This document shows, in pieces, positions 7,474-14,357 of a DNA stretch of 20,141 bases. The DNA is from an uncultured bacterium (GTDB lineage Bacteria > Verrucomicrobiota > Kiritimatiellia > CAIKKV01 > CAITUY01), in NCBI GenBank assembly GCA_903934155.1, contig CAIZMS010000399.1:1-20141 (forward strand), read 5' to 3'. A program made the position numbers and the translations under genes. Position 1 is the first letter of the stretch. Every line of letters starts with the position of its first letter. Under the pieces are notes generated by a model. That model did no database searches. It was not told the origin of the DNA and saw only the letters and a list, made by a program, of their open reading frames with translations.

Positions 7474-8577
7474 CTATAAATCGGCTTTTGAGGGGGAGAT
7501 TCCGAAACTCCGGGTAAAGGCGCGGTTCAGGGTCCGGCGGTTGTTTAAGCCGGAGGCTTTCGCGATCTTGGAGAAGTTGAGGGCATTGTTGCGGATCAGA
7601 TCCCGGGCATGGTTCAGCCTGACCTTCAGTAGGTAATGGTAGGGTGTGCACTGCATTTCGCTGCTGAAAAGCTTATAGAGTTGACGGCGGGAGATGCCGG
7701 ATGCGAGGGCGATGGTATTGGCGGTGAGCGGTTCGGGGAAACGCGTGTCGATGATCTTAATTGCTTTTTTCAAGTGGGGATCCGTCAAGGCAAAGCAATC
7801 GGTTGAAAAGCGTCGATGGAGCGGGCCGGCCGGAATGATGGTTCGGGGTGGAACCGGGCGGCCCTGCATCATTTGATCGAGAACGGCCGCCGATTGAAAG
7901 CCGAGTTCCTCCATGTTCAGGCTGATGCTCGAGATCGGGACGGGTGAGAAGGCGCATAGCGATTCAAGGTCGCCGACGCCGACAATGGAAACTTCCTCCG
8001 GGATGAGGATCTCGGCTTGTTGGCAGAGGCTGATCAGGACGGAGGCATCGTGGTCATCTCGTGCCATGACTCCGATGGGTTTAGGGCATTCTTTCAACTT
8101 ATGGAGGACTGTTTTCTCGTTAAGCGGCTTCGCGCCGCATGAAAGATCCCTGCAGGAAAATCCCAGTTTCCTGACCTTTTTTTCAAACGAAGCCTTTCGG
8201 GCCTTTCCGGAGGGGTCAACATCGCAGGCGAACCAGCCGTAATTTTTATGGAAAAGGTCGGACAAGTGCTGGGCGGCCATCTCTCCAGCTTGCCGGTCAT
8301 TGGGCATCACCTGGGGTGCGCGGATCCCCGCCGATTGGGTGCCGAGGATGACGGTGGGAACGGATTTAGCCTTCTTTCGGATGTAGGCTCTGACCGCCGG
8401 GTTGGAGTGATACATGGCGATCATACCGCGGAAGGAGCGGTCCGTGGGGAACAGATTCCGGAAGAAGTGGCGGGTATCCATCTGCCAGCCCGCTTGGTTT
8501 GCGTATCGGCTGATACCCTGAAAGATGCGGTAATCGTTCCAGCCAAGCAGAAAGAAAATGGAGGTCTGACGTTTCAT
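7474..8577 (-). CDS. XylR/LacI-type sensor fused to an AraC-family DNA-binding domain
   Basis: The product is 367 residues from the ATG at 8577. Residues ~5-255 resemble a periplasmic-binding-protein/LacI-type ligand domain, with the G-I-S-R-Y-A-N-Q-A-G-W opening, N-D-R-Q-A-G-E-M-A-A-Q-H-L, M-A-R-D-D-H-D-A and E-E-V-S-I-V-G-V-G-D. Residues ~265-367 are an AraC double helix-turn-helix, with L-A-S-G-I-S-R-R-Q-L-Y-K-L-F for the first HTH and N-R-A-F-T-R-S-F-G-I-S-P for the second. This is the architecture of the xylose regulator XylR, which usually senses a sugar and controls nearby catabolic genes. Here the neighbour is a glycosyltransferase operon 69 nt downstream. A TTG further upstream (8628) is a less likely start. 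A TTGACC -35-like box lies at 8622-8617 but without a good -10. Confidence 0.9.
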   Translation of the reverse strand: MKRQTSIFFLLGWNDYRIFQGISRYANQAGWQMDTRHFFRNLFPTDRSFRGMIAMYHSNPAVRAYIRKKAKSVPTVILGTQSAGIRAPQVMPNDRQAGEMAAQHLSDLFHKNYGWFACDVDPSGKARKASFEKKVRKLGFSCRDLSCGAKPLNEKTVLHKLKECPKPIGVMARDDHDASVLISLCQQAEILIPEEVSIVGVGDLESLCAFSPVPISSISLNMEELGFQSAAVLDQMMQGRPVPPRTIIPAGPLHRRFSTDCFALTDPHLKKAIKIIDTRFPEPLTANTIALASGISRRQLYKLFSSEMQCTPYHYLLKVRLNHARDLIRNNALNFSKIAKASGLNNRRTLNRAFTRSFGISPSKADL

Positions 8578-8689
8578 AGTTTCAAGTTCAGTTAATCCAT
8601 AATAGAGGCGTAGAGCGGTCAACGGCAAGGAGTTTTAGGGGCAGGGTAGACTCCTCTCGAAATTCAATTGAGCAGGATGTTGCCCTTCA

Positions 8690-8721
8690 TTGACACGGGG
8701 TGGGGGCTGTGGTAATTATAG
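8690..8721 (+). promoter_or_regulatory. Candidate promoter of infA
   Basis: A perfect -35 consensus TTGACA (8690-8695) is followed by the AT-rich patch TAATTATAG (8713-8721), the only AT-rich stretch in a G-rich region. The exact -10 is uncertain: TAATTA gives a 17-nt spacer but matches poorly, and TATAGC matches better but with a 21-nt spacer. The infA ATG follows at 8756. Confidence 0.45.
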
Positions 8722-8755
8722 CCCCGTTTTGTGTGATGAATTTGCAGGAGATGTT

Positions 8756-8986
8756 ATGCCGGAAGAAGTAAAAGATGATTCGATCAGGATTGATGGCACC
8801 GTGGTTAAGGTGTTGCCCGCTACCATGTACCGGGTGAAATTGGACAACGGTCACGAGATCCTGGCCCATATCTCCGGCAAAATGCGCAAGCATTTCATCC
8901 GCATTACCTCAGGCGACAAGGTGACGGTCGAAATCTCCCCCTACGACCTCACCAAGGGCCGGATCACCTACCGTCATAAAACCTGA
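8756..8986 (+). CDS. infA: Translation initiation factor IF-1
   Basis: The 76-residue protein is an almost full-length match to IF-1: I-D-G-T-V-V-K-V-L-P-A-T-M-Y-R-V, then N-G-H-E-I-L-A-H-I-S-G-K-M-R-K, and S-P-Y-D-L-T-K-G-R-I-T-Y-R at the C-terminus. IF-1 is an S1/OB-fold protein that binds the 30S A site and helps IF-2 and IF-3 during initiation. GGAG sits 5 nt before the ATG, and an in-frame upstream extension lacks conservation. A short acidic N-terminal extension (P-E-E-V-K-D-D) precedes the OB fold. Unlike many genomes, it is not next to rpmJ or secY but stands alone between a divergent regulator and the hcp operon. Confidence 0.97.
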   Translation: MPEEVKDDSIRIDGTVVKVLPATMYRVKLDNGHEILAHISGKMRKHFIRITSGDKVTVEISPYDLTKGRITYRHKT

Positions 8987-9002
8987 TCCCTGCAGGGCTC
9001 AG
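8983..9002 (+). terminator. Possible hairpin at the end of infA
   Basis: CTGA-t-CCC-TGCA-GGG-c-TCAG is an 18-of-20 palindrome. It begins at the infA stop codon and is followed by a T-containing but not uninterrupted stretch (CTATTTGGTTATT). It could weaken transcription into the hcp promoter region, but it is not a textbook terminator. Confidence 0.3.
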
Positions 9003-9032
9003 CTATTTGGTTATTGGCTTTCTTCTCAAACC

Positions 9033-9073
9033 TTGATCCCGGTCAAGGTTCCTGTTCCAATGGTGTGCACAAT
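9033..9073 (+). promoter_or_regulatory. CRP/FNR/HcpR-like operator and -10 element of the hcp operon
   Basis: TTGAT-CCCG-GTCAA (9033-9046) is within one base of the FNR-type consensus TTGAT-N4-ATCAA and lies inside a wider CCTTGA...TCAAGG palindrome. A -10-like CACAAT (4 of 6 matches) follows at 9068-9073, 28-29 nt from the site centre, giving a predicted start near 9080 and the operator centred at about -41. That is the arrangement of class II activation. hcp genes are known targets of CRP/FNR-family regulators (FNR, HcpR) in many anaerobes; which one acts here is inference. Confidence 0.65.
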
Positions 9074-9134
9074 GGTTGGTGTTCACGGGAACAAGGATGA
9101 AAACAACCCAGCCAAATGAAAGCAGGATAGGATC

Positions 9135-10760
9135 ATGAGCAGTATGTTTTGTTACCAGTGCGAGCAGACCGGCAAGGGAACCGGTTGCACCCAGTTCGGC
9201 GTATGCGGCAAGGACCCCGAGACCGCCGCGCTCCAGGATCTTTTGGTGCACGCGGCCAAAGGCGTCAGTCAGATGGCCCACCTCGCCCGTAAACTCGGCG
9301 TGATTGACCGCGAAGCCGATATCTTCGTCGTTGAGGCTCTGTTCACCACCGTGACCAATGTCAATTTCGACCCGACACGTCTGGAAGTTATCCTGCGCAA
9401 GGGAGGGGCCGTCATGAGCCGCCTCAGGAAGCAGGTCGAGTCTCCCGGCGGTCCGGCACAATGGATACCTGCTGCGGATCTCCAGGGACTGATCCGGCAG
9501 GGGGAGGAGACCTCCATTGAGAAGCGCACCGCCGCTCTGGGGGCGGATATCGCCGCCACGCAGGATCTGATTCTCCTGGGACTCAAGGGGATGGCCGCGT
9601 ATGCGGAACATGCCCGGATCCTGGGACAGGAGGACAATGCCGTTTATGCGTTCATTCATGAGGCGCTGGATTTCCTGGTCAAGGCGAACCCGACGATGGA
9701 TGAGCTGCTAGCCTATACGCTCAAGACCGGTGAAGTGAACCTCCGGGTCATGGAACTGCTCGATACGGCTAATACAGGCGCCTATGGGAACCCCGCTCCC
9801 ACACCCGTCCGCATTACGCCGGTGAAGGGAAAGGCGATCCTTGTTTCAGGGCATGACCTCAAGGATCTGGAATACCTGCTCAAGCAGACCGAGGGGAAAG
9901 AGATCAACATCTACACTCATGGCGAAATGCTTCCCAGCCATGGCTATCCGGGCTTGAAGAAATTTAAGCATCTGGTGGGGAACTATGGCGGGGCCTGGCA
10001 GGATCAGCGCAAGGAGTTTGACGAGTTTCCGGGTGCGATCCTGATGACGACCAATTGCATCCAGAAACCCAAGGATACCTATAAGGCCCGGATCTTCACG
10101 AGCGGTCTGGTGGCGTGGCCGGGGGTGGATCATATTGCCGACGGGGATTTCAGCCCGGTCATCAAGGCGGCCCTGGCGGCGCCGGGTTTTACGGCCGACG
10201 AGCCGGAAAAGACCATTCTGGTTGGATTCGGTCATGCGGCGGTGCTCGGAGTGGCCGGGACCGTTATCGATGCAGTCAAGTCGGGGGCCATCAAGCGGTT
10301 CTTCCTGATTGGCGGGTGTGATGGTGCCAAGACGGGCCGTAACTACTATACCGACTTCGCCCAGGCGGTTCCGAAAGACTGCATGGTGCTCACGTTAGCC
10401 TGCGGCAAATACCGGTTCAACAAGTTGGAATTCGGGACGATCGGCGGCTTGCCGCGGTTGCTGGACATCGGGCAGTGCAATGACGCCTATTCTGCGATCA
10501 AGATTGCCGGCGCGCTGGCGGGTGCGTTTAACTGCACCGTGAATGACCTTCCGCTGTCGATGGTGTTGTCCTGGTACGAGCAGAAGGCGGTGTGCATTCT
10601 GCTGACGCTCCTGCATCTGGGCATCAAGAACATCCGGCTTGGCCCGAGTCTGCCTGCGTTTGTGACCCCGGCGGTGCTCAAGGTGCTGGTGGATAATTTT
10701 GCCATCAAGCCCATCACCACTGTGGAAGCCGATCTCAAGGCCGCCCTGGCCGGAGCGTAA
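9135..10760 (+). CDS. hcp: Hydroxylamine reductase / hybrid-cluster protein
   Basis: The 541-residue protein is a full-length Hcp. The N-terminal cysteines at 6, 9, 18 and 24 (C-x2-C-x8-C-x5-C) are the closely spaced set that binds a [4Fe-4S] cluster in the strict-anaerobe type of Hcp. Hybrid 4Fe-2S-2O cluster ligands are all recognisable: His in S-G-H-D-L, Glu in H-G-E-M-L-P, Cys in T-T-N-C-I-Q, Cys in G-G-C-D-G, Cys in L-A-C-G-K-Y-R-F-N, Cys in G-Q-C-N-D-A-Y, and Glu/Lys in W-Y-E-Q-K-A. Hcp acts in the cytoplasm as an NO reductase and/or hydroxylamine reductase against nitrosative stress. An AGGA Shine-Dalgarno precedes ATG. It heads an operon with an iron-sulfur protein (8-nt gap) and a cupin. 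Confidence 0.98.
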   Translation: MSSMFCYQCEQTGKGTGCTQFGVCGKDPETAALQDLLVHAAKGVSQMAHLARKLGVIDREADIFVVEALFTTVTNVNFDPTRLEVILRKGGAVMSRLRKQVESPGGPAQWIPAADLQGLIRQGEETSIEKRTAALGADIAATQDLILLGLKGMAAYAEHARILGQEDNAVYAFIHEALDFLVKANPTMDELLAYTLKTGEVNLRVMELLDTANTGAYGNPAPTPVRITPVKGKAILVSGHDLKDLEYLLKQTEGKEINIYTHGEMLPSHGYPGLKKFKHLVGNYGGAWQDQRKEFDEFPGAILMTTNCIQKPKDTYKARIFTSGLVAWPGVDHIADGDFSPVIKAALAAPGFTADEPEKTILVGFGHAAVLGVAGTVIDAVKSGAIKRFFLIGGCDGAKTGRNYYTDFAQAVPKDCMVLTLACGKYRFNKLEFGTIGGLPRLLDIGQCNDAYSAIKIAGALAGAFNCTVNDLPLSMVLSWYEQKAVCILLTLLHLGIKNIRLGPSLPAFVTPAVLKVLVDNFAIKPITTVEADLKAALAGA

Positions 10761-10768
10761 TCATTCCT

Positions 10769-11629
10769 ATGAAGCGAAAAATCATCACGATAGACAATGA
10801 CCGGTGCACGGGGTGCGGGCTGTGCATCCCCAACTGTCCGGAGGGCGCGATCCAGTTGATCGACGGCAAGGCGCGGTTGATCAGTGACCTGTTCTGCGAT
10901 GGACTTGGCGCCTGTCTGGGGCATTGCCCGGAAGGTGCCATCACCCTGGAGGAACGCGAGGCGGAAGCCTACGATGAGCCCCGGGTGATGGAGAACATCA
11001 TTAAGGCCGGGCCCAACACCATCCAGGCGCACCTTGAACACCTTCGGGATCATGGTCAGAAGGAGTTTCTGGCGCAGGCGCTTCAGGTGTTGAAGCAGAA
11101 GGGCCTCCCCAATCCCCTTGAGACGACAGCCGTCCGGTCGACGGGCGGCCATCACGGGCATGGTGGTGGGGGCGGCTGCCCCGGGGCACGGGCTATGAGT
11201 TTTGAGAAACCGGCGGTAGAAGCGCCGCCGGAGCAGGGAACCCGACCCTCGCAGTTGACCCACTGGCCGGTTCAGTTGCACCTCATTTCTCCGCAGGCTC
11301 CGCATTTTCAGGGCTCCGATCTGTTGCTTGCGGCTGATTGCACGGCGTTTTCTCTGGGGGATTTCCATAAGAATTTTCTGAAGGGAAAGACCCTGGTCAT
11401 TGCCTGTCCAAAATTGGATGAGGGGCAGGAGACGTATGTGGAGAAGATCAAGGTGCTGATTGACGAAGCCAAGATCAACACGCTGACGGTGCTGATCATG
11501 CAGGTGCCCTGCTGTTCGGGGTTACTGCGGTTGGCGAAGGAGGCGGCCAGCCAGGCCACCCGGAAAGTTCCCATCAAGTGCGTCGTGGTGGGACTGCAGG
11601 GGACGATTCTGAAAGAGGAATGGGTGTAA
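10769..11629 (+). CDS. Ferredoxin-like iron-sulfur protein of the hcp operon
   Basis: The 286-residue protein starts with a ferredoxin module. C13, C16, C19 and C23 (C-x2-C-x2-C-x3-C-P) form the first cluster motif; C43, C49 and C53 (C-D-G-L-G-A-C-x3-C-P-E-G) form an atypical second motif with only three cysteines. A His/Gly linker near 127-137 (G-H-H-G-H-G, five Gly, Cys) could bind metal. The C-terminal half (~165-286) is an alpha/beta domain with conserved-looking C191, I-A-C-P-K-L-D (C213) and V-P-C-C-S-G-L (C248, C249). It probably passes electrons to Hcp: it lies 8 nt after hcp, and such proteins commonly accompany it. No Shine-Dalgarno is seen, suggesting coupling. The electron donor is unknown. 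Confidence 0.85.
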   Translation: MKRKIITIDNDRCTGCGLCIPNCPEGAIQLIDGKARLISDLFCDGLGACLGHCPEGAITLEEREAEAYDEPRVMENIIKAGPNTIQAHLEHLRDHGQKEFLAQALQVLKQKGLPNPLETTAVRSTGGHHGHGGGGGCPGARAMSFEKPAVEAPPEQGTRPSQLTHWPVQLHLISPQAPHFQGSDLLLAADCTAFSLGDFHKNFLKGKTLVIACPKLDEGQETYVEKIKVLIDEAKINTLTVLIMQVPCCSGLLRLAKEAASQATRKVPIKCVVVGLQGTILKEEWV

Positions 11630-11952
11630 TGCTTATGAATGACTACACAGGCAAGGCCATCGAACTGGCGACGGGGGTGGACTATGCCCCCGGGGCGGTT
11701 GTCAGCAAGACGATTCTCGACAAGAAGGCGGGTACGCTGACCTTGTTTGCCTTCGACAAAGGGCAGGGGCTTAGTGAGCATACCGCGCCCTATGATGCGA
11801 CGGTCCAGATTGTGGAGGGTATGGCGGAGCTGACCGTGGGCGGAGCCCCGCATGAGGTCAGGGCCGGCCAATTGTTTATCATGCCCGCCAATATTCCCCA
11901 CTCCCTCAAAGCCGTGGAGCGCTTCAAGATGCTGTTGATCATGATCCGGTAA
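11629..11952 (+). CDS. Small cupin-domain protein, last gene of the hcp operon
   Basis: The 107-residue single-domain cupin has motif 1 around G-x-G-L-S-E-H-T-A-P-Y-D-A-T-V-Q-I-V-E-G (H51) and motif 2 G-Q-L-F-I-M-P-A-N-I-P-H-S-L (H91). The usual H-x-H pair of motif 1 is reduced to a single His, so a metal site, if present, is unusual. Small cupins of this type are found beside hcp genes in anaerobes, but no reaction is established. The ATG at 11629 shares a base with the TAA of the previous gene (TAATG) and has GAGGAA 8 nt upstream; an earlier in-frame start would lie inside the previous gene. Translational coupling with the iron-sulfur protein is likely. Confidence 0.85.
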   Translation: MLMNDYTGKAIELATGVDYAPGAVVSKTILDKKAGTLTLFAFDKGQGLSEHTAPYDATVQIVEGMAELTVGGAPHEVRAGQLFIMPANIPHSLKAVERFKMLLIMIR

Positions 11953-11961
11953 AACGCGGGC

Positions 11962-11990
11962 TTGAATAGACGACCCTGACGGCGTATCTT
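11962..11990 (+). promoter_or_regulatory. Candidate promoter giving a leaderless helicase mRNA
   Basis: TTGAAT (11962-11967), a 17-nt spacer and TATCTT (11985-11990) form a sigma-70-like promoter, each box with 4 of 6 matches. The expected start is near 11997-11999, directly at the ATG of the helicase (12001), and no Shine-Dalgarno precedes that ATG. This predicts a leaderless or near-leaderless transcript. Confidence 0.45.
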
Positions 11991-12000
11991 GTCAAAACAT

Positions 12001-13542
12001 ATGGTACGTCGATTATTTCAAAAAATTAAGAATCAAATTAAGCGCATGGGAGGCAAGGCTTCGGAGCCTGCACCTAAATCCAAGGCGCCTGCCGCTTCAG
12101 CAGCTCCCGTTTCGCACCGCTCAACGGGTCATAAACCGTCTTCCACCCCGCACAAGCCGGCGGTGTCCCATCCGGCACATCGCCAGTCCGAGCCGCATAA
12201 GCCGGCCCCGGTCCGCCACATTCCCCGGCCCGTGGAACCCTTGAAAAAATGGGTTGTATCGGACTATGTCGTTCCGCCGGTTGAAGGGAAAGTCAGGTTT
12301 CATGACCTGAATATGCCGGAGCAGATCATGCATGCGGTGGATGATTTGGGCTTCAAGTATTGTACAGCGGTTCAGGCGGTGGCGATTCCACCCTCTCTGG
12401 AAGGGCGTGATGTCACCGGAAAGGCCCAGACGGGTACCGGCAAGACGGCGGCGTTCCTGATCGCCATGTTCACTCATTTTTTGCGTCATCCCCGCAAGCG
12501 GCCCACCAAGCTGGGTGCGCCCCGTGCCTTGATCCTGGCTCCGACCCGGGAACTGGTGATCCAGATTGAGAAAGATGCCCGCGATATCGGTAAGTACTGC
12601 GGGTTCAGCATCCTGGGGATTTATGGCGGCATGGACTACGATAAGCAGCAGCGGCAGCTCCGGGAGGTCAGTCCCGAAATCATGGTGGCCACACCCGGTC
12701 GCCTTCTGGATTTCCGGCGCGGCGGTCTTCTGGATCTGAAACATGTTGAGGTGCTTGTCATTGACGAGGCCGACCGGATGCTGGATATGGGCTTCATTCC
12801 CGATGTCCGCACCATTGTCTATTCCATGCCTCGCAAGGAGGAGCGGCAGACGCTCCTCTTCAGCGCCACCTTGACGGAGGATATTCTCCGGCTGGCATCC
12901 AAGTGGACCAATGAGCCGATTCAGATTGAAATTGAGCCCGAAAAGGTCACCGTTGATAACATCAAACAGGTGGTCTACACGGTGCCGTCGGACAAGCGGT
13001 TTGCGTTGTTCTACAATCTGCTTCAGCGCGATAATCCGGAGCGGGTTCTGATGTTCTGCAACCGCCGTGACGACACGGAGCGGGTGCTGGGATATATGGA
13101 GCGGTGTGGAATCAAGGCCGAAATGCTTTCCGGGGCGGTACCCCAGGTGAAGCGGCTCCGGGTTCTGGAGGCCTTTCGCGCCGGAACGATCCGGGTTCTG
13201 GTGGCCACCGATGTGGCGGGGCGCGGACTTCATGTCAACGATATCTCCCACGTGATCAATTATGATATCCCGTTGGATGCGGAAGATTATGTGCACCGCA
13301 TCGGCCGGACAGGTCGGGCCGGCAAAAAAGGTACGGCTTATACGTTTGCCTGTGAGAACGAGGCCTTTTCGATGCCCGAGATTGAGAAATATATCGGGCG
13401 CCCGCTCGACTACGAAAATCCCGAGCCCGAACTTCTGGTGATGCCGCCCGGCGTGGGTAACGAGCACCGGAGTCCCCGTCGTCCCTCCTTTGGTCGTCCA
13501 CCCGGCCGCGGCTCCTTTTCCCGCCGCCCCGCTCGACGGTAG
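12001..13542 (+). CDS. DEAD-box RNA helicase, RhlB-like
   Basis: The 513-residue protein has all DEAD-box motifs: Q motif with F100 and C-T-A-V-Q (121-125), A-Q-T-G-T-G-K-T (142-149), P-T-R-E-L (181-185), G-G (209-210), T-P-G-R (231-234), D-E-A-D (255-258), S-A-T (288-290), A-T-D-V-A-G-R-G-L (402-410) and H-R-I-G-R-T-G-R (432-439). The Q-motif region most resembles RhlB, though A-V replaces the usual P-I. It should unwind short RNA duplexes in RNA decay or ribosome assembly. Basic, low-complexity tails flank the core: an N-terminal ~90 residues with three His-Lys-Pro repeats and a C-terminal Arg/Pro/Gly/Ser tail, both likely RNA contacts. The ATG at 12001 is preferred over TTG at 11989, which lies within the -10 box. 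Confidence 0.95.
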   Translation: MVRRLFQKIKNQIKRMGGKASEPAPKSKAPAASAAPVSHRSTGHKPSSTPHKPAVSHPAHRQSEPHKPAPVRHIPRPVEPLKKWVVSDYVVPPVEGKVRFHDLNMPEQIMHAVDDLGFKYCTAVQAVAIPPSLEGRDVTGKAQTGTGKTAAFLIAMFTHFLRHPRKRPTKLGAPRALILAPTRELVIQIEKDARDIGKYCGFSILGIYGGMDYDKQQRQLREVSPEIMVATPGRLLDFRRGGLLDLKHVEVLVIDEADRMLDMGFIPDVRTIVYSMPRKEERQTLLFSATLTEDILRLASKWTNEPIQIEIEPEKVTVDNIKQVVYTVPSDKRFALFYNLLQRDNPERVLMFCNRRDDTERVLGYMERCGIKAEMLSGAVPQVKRLRVLEAFRAGTIRVLVATDVAGRGLHVNDISHVINYDIPLDAEDYVHRIGRTGRAGKKGTAYTFACENEAFSMPEIEKYIGRPLDYENPEPELLVMPPGVGNEHRSPRRPSFGRPPGRGSFSRRPARR

Positions 13543-13560
13543 GTAATTCGGAATCCAGGC

Positions 13561-13591
13561 TTGACATAGACTAATCACTAGTTAATACATT
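13561..13591 (+). promoter_or_regulatory. Candidate promoter of the secreted-protein gene
   Basis: A consensus -35 TTGACA (13561-13566) opens an AT-rich intergenic stretch that contrasts with the GC-rich genes. The best -10 candidate is TACATT (13586-13591, 19-nt spacer, 4 of 6 matches). The -10 runs into the palindrome that follows. Confidence 0.4.
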
Positions 13592-13611
13592 TAGCTTTAA
13601 TTAGCTAAATG
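13588..13611 (+). promoter_or_regulatory. Perfect 9-bp inverted repeat at the promoter/5' leader
   Basis: CATTTAGCT, a 6-nt spacer TTAATT and AGCTAAATG form a perfect dyad. It sits between the putative -10 and the GTG start at 13620, the usual place of a repressor operator or a leader hairpin that would mask the start. There is no T-tract, so it is not a terminator. Confidence 0.5.
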
Positions 13612-13619
13612 GTGACTAT

Positions 13620-14357
13620 GTGAAGTTAATTCTTTTCTTAATCCTTCTGATGGGCGGATTGGTTGGGTCGGGATATTCCCAGATCCATCCGGGCGATCTG
13701 GCTGTGGTAGCCTATAATACGGTGGGAACCGATTCTTTTGCATGGGTGGCGCTCCGGGATATGCCGCAAGGGACGGTGATCCATTTCACGACCGCTTGTG
13801 TGAGTAATGGCTGGTTCCGGTGGGGAGACCATATCGGGAGGGCAGTGGCACCAGGACCCCTGACCTGGACCAGCATAAATCTGGTGAAGGCGGGTTCGGT
13901 CATCTCCTGGATTTCAGGCACGCAGAAATGCTGGAGCGAGGGTGCTATTTCGGGTGGCGGGCCGACATTAAGTTCGACCGGAGATCAGATTTTTGCCTAT
14001 ACGGGGATAATTGCCTCAAACTCCGCCGGCCCGGCACCGTGGACGGGCGATCCGGTTCAGGCGATCATGGTGTACGGGTTGAATTTTGCGAATGAGGGCT
14101 GGGATAATGTGACCGGGGGAAATCTGATCACCAGTTTCATTCCCGCAGGACTGTCTGTTGAGGCGTGCACGGCGGTTCATGCGGGCAACCAGCGTAATGC
14201 CTTTTATAAAGGGCCATGCTCGGGATCGGTTTCAAGAATACTGTCGGCCATTTCGAATTCCAGCAATTGGGTGGCGAGTGTGGAGTGGATCAATCCGGAC
14301 CAGTGGCCCAAAAGATTTGGAGTTAAGCCAGTCGGAACCTTTCTCATCGTGCAGTAG
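13620..14357 (+). CDS. Secreted protein of unknown function (widespread exported beta-rich domain)
   Basis: The 245-residue protein has a signal peptide (M-K-L then a hydrophobic run to about residue 17, with G-Y-S as a plausible cleavage site near 20). The mature part matches a recurrent pattern of exported proteins: P-G-D-L-A-V-V-A-Y-N-T-x-G-x-D-S-F-A-W-V-A-L, then G-T-V-I-H-F-T, L-T-W-T, G-x-x-I-S, L-S-S-T-G-D-Q-I-F-A-Y-T-G, and a final L-x-A-I-S-N-S-S-N-W. The family is beta-rich, often found with lamin-tail or PEP-CTERM proteins; no enzymatic activity is known to me. No C-terminal sorting signal is present. The GTG start lacks a clear Shine-Dalgarno; an overlapping ATG at 13618 is in another frame and stops at once. 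Its last 14 nt overlap nth tail to tail. Confidence 0.75.
   Translation: MKLILFLILLMGGLVGSGYSQIHPGDLAVVAYNTVGTDSFAWVALRDMPQGTVIHFTTACVSNGWFRWGDHIGRAVAPGPLTWTSINLVKAGSVISWISGTQKCWSEGAISGGGPTLSSTGDQIFAYTGIIASNSAGPAPWTGDPVQAIMVYGLNFANEGWDNVTGGNLITSFIPAGLSVEACTAVHAGNQRNAFYKGPCSGSVSRILSAISNSSNWVASVEWINPDQWPKRFGVKPVGTFLIVQ

Noticed and set aside
8578..8628. TTG start for the XylR/AraC regulator at 8628
   Set aside because: Adds 17 residues without family support; the ATG at 8577 begins right before the first conserved strand.
9051..9110. Second palindrome (CCAATGGTGTGCACAATGG and TTCC...GGGAAC) after the hcp operator
   Set aside because: Only the central TGTGCACA is symmetric; matches outside are poor, so no second operator is claimed.
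12121..13578. Long open frame antisense to the helicase (485 residues)
   Set aside because: Composition rich in His, Arg and Gly, no recognisable motif, no start signal; it is the mirror of a GC-rich helicase gene.
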